From IMG/VR virus record IMGVR_UViG_3300031603_000023, positions 1 through 27,890 of that record: 27,890 nt of DNA; one strand, written 5' to 3'. Of this stretch, positions 1 through 9,264 are shown piece after piece. Positions within the stretch are counted from its first letter, which is position 1. The number at the start of each line of letters is the position of its first letter. The translations under genes and the position numbers were made by a program. Source of the stretch: a virus. Below the pieces are notes generated by a model that did not search any database, was not told the origin of the DNA, and worked only from the letters and a program-made list of their open reading frames with translations.

Positions 1-1319
1 GATCCCCCACCTATTGATGACGGTTCCACGTTGTCAAGGAATAACACTCCAAATAAATTGGTTGCTAAAATTTCTGTATTGTTTGTTGCTGTGTCAATTA
101 TGGAGCCATCTCCATCAACAGCAAAACCGTCACCCTCTTCTGTTTCCGAATTGGATCCACTATACAAATCATAATAAAATAATACTGCATTGAAACTGAA
201 ATCTTGGGCATCCCGGCTTCTTGCTACATCTATCAACCATGTTGTTTCGTCCCCAATGTGCGTATATGCGTTTGGGTTCCACTCAATTTCAAGTGCTTCT
301 AATTGTGATCTCCTAAATTTTGTCCACTGCAATGGAACACTGTCACCACTAATATATCGAGAATCTCCAATTAATAAATCTTCATTTGTTATTCCACTTG
401 TATTTCTTGGTTGTGTGTGATAGCAATGCTTGTCACTTGTTGCCAGGTGCCACCATTTGTCAACTTCATATTCAGCCAGTAAATTTGTTTCGGCTGGTGA
501 ACCAGGTAACTTTTTCCACTGCTGAACGCCTGAACTTACTGCCTGTTCCTCTTGTCCCAGGCCAGATGGATTGTCATAGAATGCCCGAATGTCAAAGCCT
601 CCAATTGGATGTGAATCCGCGTAGGTTCTTCCGGCAATATAAAAATTGTTTGATGCTACACTGTCGTTTCTACACAGGGTCATTCCTGTAGAGTAATTAT
701 CATCCTCTCTACTCTTGAAATATACATCCTTAAAATCGCCGGCCTCCGTGGGGATATGTGCCATTATTTCGGAATATGTATTTGTCAGTCCACTGTAATT
801 ATTTATGAAATCAATTTCACCTAAATATTTGACCACTCGGCTATACTTACTACTATCCTCAGCTTCTTCTTTGTATAGTGGTGTCGGCCACGAGGGCTGA
901 TCAGATGAGTTGACAAACCTTAATCCGCCCATCTCCTTCAACCACTTAAAGAACACTCTCTCGGATACTGTGCTGGGATCCGCGTGATTGTAATTTGGCT
1001 GAGAAATTAGCATGGTTTCCATGTTCAAACAATAATTTTGAAAACTCTGGGAGAAATCTAAATTTATATTATTGTTTGTAAGTTTGTTATATGCCCCTGC
1101 AATGGCGTCCAATTTCAATGTATTCGAATATGGCTCGTTGGCTATATCCGGAATGTCAAGTAATGCAAATTTGGAGAACTTGAATTTAGTTGCCGAATTT
1201 TCGTTGAAGCTGAGCGTAAAATCTTCTGATGCCGAGCTGAACGAATAGAACGTTCCTCCCTGGACAGCAACTGGCCGGACGTATGGGCATACTTTTGTTA
1301 GTTCTGATTGTGAAGCCAT
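1..1319 (-). CDS. Large virion structural protein, unknown, C-terminus outside window
   Basis: An uninterrupted minus-strand frame runs from ATG at 1317-1319 to the left edge, giving at least 439 residues with no stop, so the 3' part of the gene is missing. It begins MASQSELTKVCPYVRPVA. An AAGGAC ribosome-binding site lies about 7 bases upstream of the ATG. I see no signal peptide or membrane segment. The composition is rich in Asn, Ser, Tyr, Trp and Phe (for example WKKLPGSP, DKWWHLATSD), as in beta-rich virion proteins. It is the last gene visible in a leftward series of baseplate genes, so a baseplate-periphery, fibre or adhesin role is likely by position. I do not recognise the family. 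Confidence 0.8.
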   Translation of the reverse strand, partial: MASQSELTKVCPYVRPVAVQGGTFYSFSSASEDFTLSFNENSATKFKFSKFALLDIPDIANEPYSNTLKLDAIAGAYNKLTNNNINLDFSQSFQNYCLNMETMLISQPNYNHADPSTVSERVFFKWLKEMGGLRFVNSSDQPSWPTPLYKEEAEDSSKYSRVVKYLGEIDFINNYSGLTNTYSEIMAHIPTEAGDFKDVYFKSREDDNYSTGMTLCRNDSVASNNFYIAGRTYADSHPIGGFDIRAFYDNPSGLGQEEQAVSSGVQQWKKLPGSPAETNLLAEYEVDKWWHLATSDKHCYHTQPRNTSGITNEDLLIGDSRYISGDSVPLQWTKFRRSQLEALEIEWNPNAYTHIGDETTWLIDVARSRDAQDFSFNAVLFYYDLYSGSNSETEEGDGFAVDGDGSIIDTATNNTEILATNLFGVLFLDNVEPSSIGGG

Positions 1320-1338
1320 TATTTATAGTCCTTATTTT

Positions 1339-1956
1339 TTATTTTTCATAGAAAATACCATGGAATTTATCCAACTTATTCATTTCCGCTGCAAATTTTT
1401 TCTTGTTGCCCTTTGCTCGTAATGCCCCATTTATAATCTGTGTCTCCAGATATTTTTTTAATTTATCGGACATCTTGCTCCAGTCTTTTATTTGGTTTGA
1501 TACGGCTCCGGCCATATGACCTGGACTATTTATACTTTGAAACTTATATCTTCCCTCTTCGTCTATTGAGAAATAATTATCATATGTTTGAGAGGTATAC
1601 AGAATTCTCACAGGTTTCACATATAATATTTTCTTTGGCTTTGCTAAGGAGAACATCGACATCTCTTCTCTCTCATCCATAAGATCTATAAATTTCTGGG
1701 GATCACCTTTTGCATCTTTGAAACCTTTATTCAAGGCTCGTTCCAAATATTTTCTGTCCGACTCATATTGGAAGAACTTTTCAAATGGTAGTGATACCGG
1801 GTTGTCATATGTTCTTACCCATCTCATCACATATGCCCCAGAATACTTCATGGCCAGTAAATATGGCCCCCGAGCCAGTGCAAAATCATCACCTGAAAAC
1901 TCCACTATGATCATATCTTTGTCGGCCTTTGCTTCAAATATTTTAAAATGTTTCAT
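1339..1956 (-). CDS. Small basic protein with MKHFKIFE N-terminus, function unknown
   Basis: A 205-residue protein starting MKHFKIFEAKADKD. The frame opens three codons earlier at a TTG (1965), but the AAGGA at 1966-1970 is directly adjacent to that TTG and nine bases from the ATG at 1956, so the ATG is the likely start. The protein is charged, with many Lys and aromatic residues, and has no clear membrane segment. Two lysine-rich segments resemble each other: around residues 80-92 (LERALNKGFKDAKGDPQKF) and 170-185 (LETQIINGALRAKGNKKKF). This hints at a small duplicated helical module. The first eight residues end in I-F-E and resemble the N-termini of the products at 9632 and 13237. Family not recognised; it sits between two putative virion genes. 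Confidence 0.75.
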   Translation of the reverse strand: MKHFKIFEAKADKDMIIVEFSGDDFALARGPYLLAMKYSGAYVMRWVRTYDNPVSLPFEKFFQYESDRKYLERALNKGFKDAKGDPQKFIDLMDEREEMSMFSLAKPKKILYVKPVRILYTSQTYDNYFSIDEEGRYKFQSINSPGHMAGAVSNQIKDWSKMSDKLKKYLETQIINGALRAKGNKKKFAAEMNKLDKFHGIFYEK

Positions 1957-1965
1957 TATTTTCAA

Positions 1966-1970
1966 TCCTT
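1966..1970 (-). promoter_or_regulatory. Ribosome-binding site that fixes the start of the 205-aa gene
   Basis: AAGGA on the minus strand, nine bases before the ATG at 1954-1956. It touches the upstream in-frame TTG, which therefore cannot be the start. Confidence 0.6.
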
Positions 1971-1976
1971 ATATTT

Positions 1977-2807
1977 TTATTCGTATGTTGCACCGTTCAA
2001 ATTCGTGACCACCCAATTTGAGTTAGTGTAAATTAAACGAGCTGATTGGTAACGTTTCGTAAATACAATTCCTTTGGTTGGTGCAGTCACTTCAGGATGT
2101 TTGACACTGTCGGATGAAATTATAAATTCAGATCCTGCTGTTGTTGCCGCGTCACTTATCATTGCAACTATTTCAACGACCTGTCCTTCTAATACATCAG
2201 TCGTAAGAAGTCCAATTGTATAGAGATCCAATAATGCATCCAATGAATTAAATTCAGGAGTTTCCCAATTCAAAACAATACCATTACGACCTTTCATTGT
2301 CAACCATCCACCTATTGGAGTCACTCCATCTAAAATCAACATCGATGTTCCACCGGATGCCAAATTTGTAAAATATGACCGCTGGGCCGCCGGAATTACT
2401 CCGTCAACCTGAAAATCTTTCAGTACCAATTCCCCGCCAATGTTCATGTTGCCGGCCAGATTAAAATCTGTCAATGAGGAAGATATATCAATGTTCCCCT
2501 CCGTAACGATCAAGCCTGTGCTAAATTGACCATAATTTACAGTCAATTGTCCGCCAGCTGTGATGTTCCCAAGAGACCGAATTGATCCATTCGTATCAAT
2601 TAAAATCTGTGTGGGGACTGCAGTATCCTTGTCTCCTTGATAAAATGAAGCCTTCTCGAATCCTGTGAACTCAAGAGTTTCCATATCCAAATAAAGTTGA
2701 ATTTGGTTAATGACATCTGCCGCCAATCCAAAATTATTATTTATTATTTCTCGTGAGCTGGACATACTATTTCCGCCCGCAATGCTTTGTGTTGTAATTT
2801 GTGCCAT
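1977..2807 (-). CDS. Putative phage structural / tail-fibre-like protein
   Basis: A 276-residue protein starting MAQITTQSIAGG. The frame is open 30 codons further upstream, but that stretch overlaps the previous gene and is low-complexity. An AAGGAA site sits seven bases before the ATG at 2807, which decides the start. The N-terminus has the pattern SSSREIINNNFGLAADVINQ, a short helical motif often seen at the start of phage virion proteins (family recall, not searched). Residues about 75-140 alternate Gly and hydrophobic residues (GSIRSLGNITAGGQLTVNYG; GNIDISSS; GNMNIGGELVL), which suggests stacked beta strands or beta-helix. The C-terminal third (ITRY-like, SARLIYTNSNWVVTNLNGA) resembles a compact beta tip. 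By position after the gp7-like wedge gene, a baseplate-attached fibre or plug is plausible. Confidence 0.7.
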   Translation of the reverse strand: MAQITTQSIAGGNSMSSSREIINNNFGLAADVINQIQLYLDMETLEFTGFEKASFYQGDKDTAVPTQILIDTNGSIRSLGNITAGGQLTVNYGQFSTGLIVTEGNIDISSSLTDFNLAGNMNIGGELVLKDFQVDGVIPAAQRSYFTNLASGGTSMLILDGVTPIGGWLTMKGRNGIVLNWETPEFNSLDALLDLYTIGLLTTDVLEGQVVEIVAMISDAATTAGSEFIISSDSVKHPEVTAPTKGIVFTKRYQSARLIYTNSNWVVTNLNGATYE

Positions 2808-2821
2808 TATTATTCCTTTTT

Positions 2822-2853
2822 TTGTTTGTTTATTTTTATAAATGTATATATCA
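2822..2853 (-). promoter_or_regulatory. AT-rich promoter-like element upstream of the 276-aa gene
   Basis: Minus strand contains GATATATACATTTATAAAA in the only gap before the 276-aa gene, overlapping the stop codon of the giant upstream gene. Nearly the same string (ATATATACATTATAAAA) occurs before the gene at 9632-10345. TATAAAAATA also resembles the T4 late promoter core TATAAATA. This is inferred only from similarity and position. Confidence 0.3.
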
Positions 2854-5800
2854 CAATTCGTTCTTAACGTAAATCCACCCACGCTTCTCGTAAACATTCT
2901 TCTGGTTCCCCTTGGTTGTGACTGTCAGTTTGACAGAATATGCCCCCGGATCAACGAAATTAAAATTCATGTAAGATTTTTTTGATCTCATTACCAATTT
3001 TTCACGTGAAGATTCCCATAGTTCCCACTCAAATGTTGCGTCCCCATCTATTTGATCAAATCTGTCAAATACTATGAAGACGGTCGTGTTGGTTGGTATC
3101 TTGAAGTCTTCTCTCTTTATGAACGTGTCACTGAAGTTGAAAGTTCCGGATAATATGTCTTCGTATGGATCCGCCAATGTTATGTCCCCATCCGGATTGA
3201 CATATGAGGCCCCTGTCTCCTCCCAAACTCTCTTGACTGGTTTGTTCAATGCCGGATTATTATAGCCGTCAAAGAATCTTTCTTTCCAATAAGGGAAATT
3301 GCAGTTTGGATAGCTATTGGCAGATACCAACATGCCCACTCCACCAACCAAACTTACCAGTGACGAGGATGCTCCGATTTTCGCAACTGCCTGTATATAT
3401 TCATTTCGTATATTGTAGTATTCAAATCTTCCAACTTTTTCCAATGATGATTTATTCAATAATTCAGCCCCCTTGGATATCCAATTGTTGGGTCCAGTAT
3501 TACCAAATTCAAATGTAAATATCTGTTCATCAAATGCTATTGTGCCCATGTCAGTCACCTTAGGAATTCTAAAGCCGGATCGTGGAGCTCCTGTATATTC
3601 AAGCATGTTCCAGGTCTGATGATATAGCTCATCCCAAGTCACATTGTCATAATTATCCCAGAAGAGTTTTTGACTGCTACCAAATCTGGTTGCGTAATCG
3701 ATGTCAAAATCTGCATACTGAAAATCAAATGATGGAGTGATACTACAAATAGCGTCCGTGCATTCCAATGTCAATACTGTATTATTTGATGAGTCTAACC
3801 CTGTCACCAGGATTGGGAATACGAACCGGCCTGAACTCATTACCGTGGCCGCCCGATACTCAGTCAAATCTTCTAACTTCAAATATTTGATATTTTTATC
3901 TTTATCCGTCACCGTTATTTTTGTCTTCTGCGTACTTTCATCATATACAAATGAATTAATTGTGAACATATAATGATCACTTCTTAGTTCCAATTCATCA
4001 TATCGACTAAGGTTACCAAATTCATTTGCGAATGGGGTATATGTCAAAGATCCGTCATCTATGACAGTCACCTTGACGAGTCCGGATATAAAATCGGCCT
4101 CGACAGCCTTAATAATATACTCTTCTGTTAGTGTTCTATCCGTATAATTTCCAATTAATTTAATGCTCTTGCCAACCTCAAATGCAGAAATGTTGTTCGT
4201 CTTACACCAAATTGCATCACCCTCAAAATAAAAATCTGATCCTGTGAGAGACAGATATTTATAAACATTCAACTCCTCCCCAACACTAAATTTATAATTT
4301 CCCTGGATTTCTACTATTCCTGCCACTGCATTAGTCACCACCATATTATCAATCAATGGAATATTAGTGGATGGCTTATAGAATACAGCTCTATTATCCC
4401 ATTTTTGGTCTCTGTAAGCCTCTGTGTGGTTATAAAACGAAGACCCTGACAACGTAACCTTGCATTCATCTTTGTCAACACTGAGTATCTTATTGGTCTT
4501 AATATAGGGTGATACATAGTCCTGATTAATGTAATTTTTATAATCCACACTATCCCATGCAATATCCGCTTCATCCCAAGTGGATGCCAATTCACAGTGG
4601 CCTCCCTGATCCCAAGTTCCTGTTGCCTGATCCCAAGAAACATCCGTCATTTCATCAAATGTGCCGTATGGCTTTATGAATCTACCAAATGCAACAAAAT
4701 CTAATGCGGGCGGTTTCACCTCAATATAGTCATCCCGACGCGTAATATTAGGAAAGTTTGTAATATCTGTCACTGCCAGTGTCACATCATATTTTCCAAC
4801 TGCCGGAAGGAATATTAATATTTCTTTTTTATCATGAATGAAACCATCTGTCGTATAGCAATATCCGTCATTGTTATGTCGTACTCTCCAACTGATTTTC
4901 CAACCCTCATAATCTCCAAGGCCATCCCAGGTATACAGTCTGTGTGCGTTGTCGTCTACCAGGCTGGGCGTTTTCGGATCCAACATATCCCAGGAGACCC
5001 TCATGTCATCCCACGTTGGCTCCGTTGGTAAATACCGTAGCAAACAAGGGGTTCCTAACATTTTAAAATTTGTTCTTGGGGCTATATTTATTGCCTCCCA
5101 CTTGCTAAATCCAGCTTCGTCAAGGACTTCTTTATAGCATGGCATGTTCAATAAGTGATTAAGAATGGTTGCTTTCAGTTCTTCATATTCCGGGTAGAAT
5201 TCCATTATCTTCTCTAACGTCAATTCCTTATCGAACGGGAAATCAATCTCCCCTCCAGGTTCAAATTCCTCCAATGTTCGATTTTCAATTTCCTTGATAA
5301 TTGTGAACTCTGTTAATTCCTCAACATCATCAATTCCTTGATTCTTTCTGTATAGGTTCAAAAGTTTATTAAGTTCCTTGATCTCCATTGACAATGGAAT
5401 GGCCTCGAAGTTTGGTGAGTTACCTTCTTTGAGTGCAATAATTCTTAGATTGTCCTGCCAATTGTTAATTTCATATTTGCCAAAATAAATTCCTTCGCCT
5501 GTGATATCCACGATACGCGCATGATGAGGTAAAAATCTTCTTTCCAAGATCTGTTTCAGTCCATATAGTTTTATGAGAACTTCTTCATTTGTATAGAGAT
5601 ACACATCCTCCACAATCGGGGAGCCAAATTCATCATAGGTCCCACTTAGTTGATTGAGGGCGTAATATAAACCAAAGCGAGAGGTCTTCTTGTGATCCTC
5701 ACTATTCATCAAGTTACCAAATACAAATTCATTGTATTCGTAATCGTCATATGACTCATCGGGCACCTTCAAATCCAACGGGATTTCGACGGCCGTATAT

Positions 5801-7179
5801 GATATTTGTTTTGTGCCCGGATCACTCAGTCTTACATTATAAAAATATTCTTTTATCTGTAAATCCGAATATCCAAAATATTTTATTGCATTCGTTAGGG
5901 CCTTATATGATCCGAGATATGGGTAAATATCTTCACCCTCTAAGAACAACTCTTTTCGCTTCTCGTTAATTTTTATGTAATCCGGATTATCGTCATTTAT
6001 ATCATAGTCCCTGGCAATGAAAAATTCCGAGTCGTCTATGTCCCTACCAAAATTATTTAGGGTTTTTTCAAGGCGCTCATCCTTGCCAATGACTTCTGCA
6101 TTAAACGAAATCTCCGCAAATTTATAAAAGTTTTGATAATATTTCTTATATTGTCTACCTTCACTAATTTCACTCTCTTCCTCAATTGTCTTACGAACCA
6201 TATAAACTTCAAGGGTTCTGTTAAACTCCCCCTCTATGTCTGAATTGATAGCAATGTTTAGCTGAAATGGATCATTAAGATATGTAGCCTGGGTTCCCAA
6301 TTTTCTACGCATCTTGGTGCGTTCAACCTCGTTCACATTGATCTGAGAATATGCTCCCGTGTCGTCGTCAATTATTGTCTCCAAATGATATGGAGGATCC
6401 TCAAAATCGTCACTTGATCCTGGCTCAAAATTATATTGAGAAAATAAAACTTTCCAATCAGGATTTTCAAATTCATTTGTGATTAAATATTTGTCTCGTA
6501 TTGGAACAATTGACGGGTACTTTATTCCCTCGTCCTCACATACAGCCTTATCTCCTCTAAAATATGTTCGGGGATCCTCCATATCTATCATGAATGTAAA
6601 TAACTTCTCATCCAGGTCCACATCAGATGGCTTCCATCTATAATATAAAAATGTCTCTTCGTTATTATTGATATCGTAACTCGCACGAGGTCGAGACAAT
6701 ACTGGTTTCCAGTCATCCCCCTGAAGGATATTATCCCTCTCTTTTATTTCATAAGTCTTTAAATATTGACTGCCGTATGCTGTGTTCTCTGCATAAAAAA
6801 CAGATCCCGTTATCGTACGATCAAAAAGTTTGGCATGATTACGTATGAAATCCCCCGTCAAATCGTCCCCAATTTTTTGTATGGCGAAGAATTGGTCCAG
6901 GTCAGTCATTATAGTTTTACCATGATCCTCTAAATATTTCAGAATTCGGATCTCTGTTGACTGCCAGACATTCACGGCTTGTTGCTTTTTTAATGATGTT
7001 TGGGAGGGGAGGAACTGTTTGAGAATTTCTTCATATATGAATATATGCTCAGTTTCAAATAGCCCAACACTGACCGAATCCAATTGCATATTGATTCTAA
7101 AAAAGTTATCAATTGGATCCAGCACGGGAGTGCAGTTGTTTCCGGCTTTGTCAAAAAATTGTAAATGATTTAGTGCCAT
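2851..7179 (-). CDS. Giant baseplate wedge protein, gp7-like, with PKD-like domains
   Basis: A 1442-residue protein starting MALNHLQFFDKAGNNC, with an AAGAGAC site before the ATG. Its position directly after the gp6-like gene matches T4 gene 7, although T4 gp7 is about 1030 residues. Around residue 420 the segment YLGSYKALTNAIKYFGYSDL followed by QIKEYFYNV resembles the P2 gpI / gp7-type wedge domain. Residues about 745-820 end in GKYDVTLAVTDI and DYIEV, and the last ~100 end in GAYSVKLTVTTKG and WIYVKNEL; both look like PKD/Ig-like beta sandwiches. Repeated (S/T)WD motifs occur around 705-880 and 1180-1205. These extra parts may be receptor- or fibre-binding decorations. The gp7 assignment rests mainly on synteny; membership of the wedge is more certain than the exact homologue. 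Confidence 0.7.
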   Translation of the reverse strand: MALNHLQFFDKAGNNCTPVLDPIDNFFRINMQLDSVSVGLFETEHIFIYEEILKQFLPSQTSLKKQQAVNVWQSTEIRILKYLEDHGKTIMTDLDQFFAIQKIGDDLTGDFIRNHAKLFDRTITGSVFYAENTAYGSQYLKTYEIKERDNILQGDDWKPVLSRPRASYDINNNEETFLYYRWKPSDVDLDEKLFTFMIDMEDPRTYFRGDKAVCEDEGIKYPSIVPIRDKYLITNEFENPDWKVLFSQYNFEPGSSDDFEDPPYHLETIIDDDTGAYSQINVNEVERTKMRRKLGTQATYLNDPFQLNIAINSDIEGEFNRTLEVYMVRKTIEEESEISEGRQYKKYYQNFYKFAEISFNAEVIGKDERLEKTLNNFGRDIDDSEFFIARDYDINDDNPDYIKINEKRKELFLEGEDIYPYLGSYKALTNAIKYFGYSDLQIKEYFYNVRLSDPGTKQISYTAVEIPLDLKVPDESYDDYEYNEFVFGNLMNSEDHKKTSRFGLYYALNQLSGTYDEFGSPIVEDVYLYTNEEVLIKLYGLKQILERRFLPHHARIVDITGEGIYFGKYEINNWQDNLRIIALKEGNSPNFEAIPLSMEIKELNKLLNLYRKNQGIDDVEELTEFTIIKEIENRTLEEFEPGGEIDFPFDKELTLEKIMEFYPEYEELKATILNHLLNMPCYKEVLDEAGFSKWEAINIAPRTNFKMLGTPCLLRYLPTEPTWDDMRVSWDMLDPKTPSLVDDNAHRLYTWDGLGDYEGWKISWRVRHNNDGYCYTTDGFIHDKKEILIFLPAVGKYDVTLAVTDITNFPNITRRDDYIEVKPPALDFVAFGRFIKPYGTFDEMTDVSWDQATGTWDQGGHCELASTWDEADIAWDSVDYKNYINQDYVSPYIKTNKILSVDKDECKVTLSGSSFYNHTEAYRDQKWDNRAVFYKPSTNIPLIDNMVVTNAVAGIVEIQGNYKFSVGEELNVYKYLSLTGSDFYFEGDAIWCKTNNISAFEVGKSIKLIGNYTDRTLTEEYIIKAVEADFISGLVKVTVIDDGSLTYTPFANEFGNLSRYDELELRSDHYMFTINSFVYDESTQKTKITVTDKDKNIKYLKLEDLTEYRAATVMSSGRFVFPILVTGLDSSNNTVLTLECTDAICSITPSFDFQYADFDIDYATRFGSSQKLFWDNYDNVTWDELYHQTWNMLEYTGAPRSGFRIPKVTDMGTIAFDEQIFTFEFGNTGPNNWISKGAELLNKSSLEKVGRFEYYNIRNEYIQAVAKIGASSSLVSLVGGVGMLVSANSYPNCNFPYWKERFFDGYNNPALNKPVKRVWEETGASYVNPDGDITLADPYEDILSGTFNFSDTFIKREDFKIPTNTTVFIVFDRFDQIDGDATFEWELWESSREKLVMRSKKSYMNFNFVDPGAYSVKLTVTTKGNQKNVYEKRGWIYVKNEL

Positions 7180-7192
7180 TTATTTGTCTCTT

Positions 7193-7426
7193 TTAATTAA
7201 AATCTCTGAAGTTTTTTTCGTGTGCATAGTGGAACGTCTTTTTTATATGTTTAACCTGGTCTATCAAAAATATCAACATTGTCTCCATTCGTAATAATAT
7301 TGATGATCGTTTTTCCTCAAGGAAGAATGCACTTGAGAGGGAATTCTTGAATATATTGCCTCTGTAGTCATATCCTCTATGTTTCAAGTCATCTTTTCTG
7401 TGCCTTACACTGTCTCTGAAACTCAT
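7193..7426 (-). CDS. Small basic protein between the gp6-like and gp7-like genes
   Basis: A 77-residue protein, MSFRDSVRHRKDDLKHRGYD onwards. Its ATG overlaps the TAA stop of the upstream gp6-like gene by one base (TAATG), so translation is probably coupled. It ends 13 bases before the gp7-like ATG. It is rich in Arg, Lys, His and Phe, with a hydrophobic helix around residues 44-58 (LLRMETMLIFLIDQV) too short and charged at its ends for a confident membrane segment. No family is recognised. Its tight packing between wedge genes suggests a small baseplate or assembly factor. Confidence 0.65.
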   Translation of the reverse strand: MSFRDSVRHRKDDLKHRGYDYRGNIFKNSLSSAFFLEEKRSSILLRMETMLIFLIDQVKHIKKTFHYAHEKNFRDFN

Positions 7427-9261
7427 TATGATTCTCTTATATTTGTAATATGATCTCTGTTCATTGTTGCATATGTTGTCTCTTCCGACTCCCTAACGAT
7501 CCCGACATTGACAGACGAAAGTTTGTTCTTGTCCAATACATCCGAATAGTAATTACCATTTCGATCCAGCCAGCCACCCCGAATCAGGGGTATTTCATTT
7601 TTGGCCAATACAATGTCCCCATTTATATCCAATTGTGAATTCACAAATGAATTGAAAGTTTGAAACTGTAAAATTTCGTTTATTTTCATGTCGTTGGTCA
7701 GGACCCCAGCCTCCGAAAGGGTTTCGTATCTTGTAAGGAGTTGCGTCCGCTGGGTCTCTGTCAATGAAACTGAATACTTGACCGTTTCACCACTCATCAA
7801 ATTTCTGAGTTCCGTTTCAATTAATTCCGAAATGAAATGAAAACTCACAGAATCTATCCCCTCAATGGTTTCCAATATTGCAATTAGGTCTGACTTGGGG
7901 AGAAAATCTTTCCTCTTAAATTTACTAAAATATTCCGATAAATTTGAGACTATTTTCTCATATATGACATCTTTGCTATAGCCTTCCCAGACAGAAAGAT
8001 TTATGTTAATTCCATATTTCTTGAATGTTGGTTCCACAAATGAAACTACCGTACTGACAATCTTTTGTCCCGATTCCTCTAATAAGGTTTGTACTTTCCA
8101 TTTTTCAATGTCACTTAATTTGAAATATTCTACGGGAATTGTAAAATAATTTTCCCCGGCACGAAACCTTGTGTTAATATCCGGAATCAATAATAAATAT
8201 ATAACATTGTCAATCCAGGGATCAAATTCATTGTACTCTGTATATGCATTGATATAACTGAACAATTGAAACTTTTCAAAGAAGTGAACATAGTTTGTGG
8301 GATTGGCCAATACATAGGATCTGCTCGTTTTGGGTGCCAACAACCTTGTCAGATATGTAGACTCCGGATCACTACCAAAATTGATTTGGTTTGAAATGCC
8401 AATATTAAATATCTCGTTTAGATTTATTTCATTGCCATCAATATCATAGCCTGCGTCCACAAATTCAAACTGAACACCCTCAACCTCTCGGATATTCCCT
8501 GTAAGTCCAGCCGTTATTAAATACTGAACTTCAATTATGTTACCACTTTCTGGTATCTTTCCAAAGTTACTATTTCCGAAAAATACATCAACTCCGCCTG
8601 TGATTCCAGTCTTAACCAAGTAGCCTTCTGCGTCTAATGGGATGTCCAATAGACTATCATATTTCTTCCACTTCTTACCATTTACATAGACATTGACGAA
8701 CCAATTATCGATCATTGTACCCGTGGGCACTGCCACAGGAAATGATTGCAGCGAAGCGCCTGTGCCAGTGAACGTTTGATTTTCTATGGTGCCTTGTAAG
8801 ATTTTAAAAAATGTTCGTTCTCTGTTCCCATATAAATCAACCTTGATTTCATCCTGACCAAACGCAATTACATATTCTAAGCCATTGTCCTTGCACTTCA
8901 TAACATTATAATTTGGTATGATAACGTGCGTGCCTGTCATCTTTGGAATGACTCCGTTATATGACAAATAAAGATCCCCATTAGCTGCTACAGCGCGGGT
9001 GACATCATGGCCAGCAAGTTGCGCCAACCCTCTGATTGAGTCCGGACGGCTGGCAGTATTGATATTCAGTTCCGTCTGTGCATCCTCAATATAAAATAGT
9101 ATCATCTGTGATAGCCTTCCCAAGACCATCTGAATTTGTCCCCAGGGACTTGACACTTGATATAATTGTTTAGCCTGCTTATATACATCTTGAGTATATG
9201 TGCTAATATCCTCTAATATTTCTTCGGCCTTGATGCGACCAAGTTTGAATAATTCTTTCAT
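7426..9261 (-). CDS. gp6: Baseplate wedge protein, gp6-like (BaseplateJ family)
   Basis: A 611-residue protein close to the length of T4 gp6 (about 660). The N-terminal 90 residues are helical (KAEEILEDISTYTQDVYKQA), followed by NINTASRPDSIRGLAQLAGH, a typical BaseplateJ/gp6 opening in which the chain commits to the wedge dimer. A beta-rich middle (GTGASLQSFPVAVPTGT; VYVNGKKWKKYDSLLD) and GLTGNIREVEGVQFEFVDAG match the J-like domain. A late alpha/beta segment (NINLSVWEGYSKDVIYEKIV; LIAILETIEGIDSVSFHF) is also typical. It follows the gp25-like gene with a three-base gap, the usual order of sheath-initiator then wedge gene. There is no clear ribosome-binding site before its ATG, so coupling with the gp25-like gene is likely. 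Confidence 0.82.
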   Translation of the reverse strand: MKELFKLGRIKAEEILEDISTYTQDVYKQAKQLYQVSSPWGQIQMVLGRLSQMILFYIEDAQTELNINTASRPDSIRGLAQLAGHDVTRAVAANGDLYLSYNGVIPKMTGTHVIIPNYNVMKCKDNGLEYVIAFGQDEIKVDLYGNRERTFFKILQGTIENQTFTGTGASLQSFPVAVPTGTMIDNWFVNVYVNGKKWKKYDSLLDIPLDAEGYLVKTGITGGVDVFFGNSNFGKIPESGNIIEVQYLITAGLTGNIREVEGVQFEFVDAGYDIDGNEINLNEIFNIGISNQINFGSDPESTYLTRLLAPKTSRSYVLANPTNYVHFFEKFQLFSYINAYTEYNEFDPWIDNVIYLLLIPDINTRFRAGENYFTIPVEYFKLSDIEKWKVQTLLEESGQKIVSTVVSFVEPTFKKYGININLSVWEGYSKDVIYEKIVSNLSEYFSKFKRKDFLPKSDLIAILETIEGIDSVSFHFISELIETELRNLMSGETVKYSVSLTETQRTQLLTRYETLSEAGVLTNDMKINEILQFQTFNSFVNSQLDINGDIVLAKNEIPLIRGGWLDRNGNYYSDVLDKNKLSSVNVGIVRESEETTYATMNRDHITNIRES

Positions 9262-9264
9262 TTT

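Noticed and set aside
1957-1965. TTG start three codons upstream for the gene at 1339-1956
   Set aside because: The ribosome-binding site is directly adjacent to TTG, leaving no spacing, whereas the ATG at 1956 has nine bases.
2808-2897. 30-residue N-terminal extension of the 276-aa structural protein
   Set aside because: It overlaps the end of the giant upstream gene, is low-complexity, and the AAGGAA site lies before the internal ATG at 2807.
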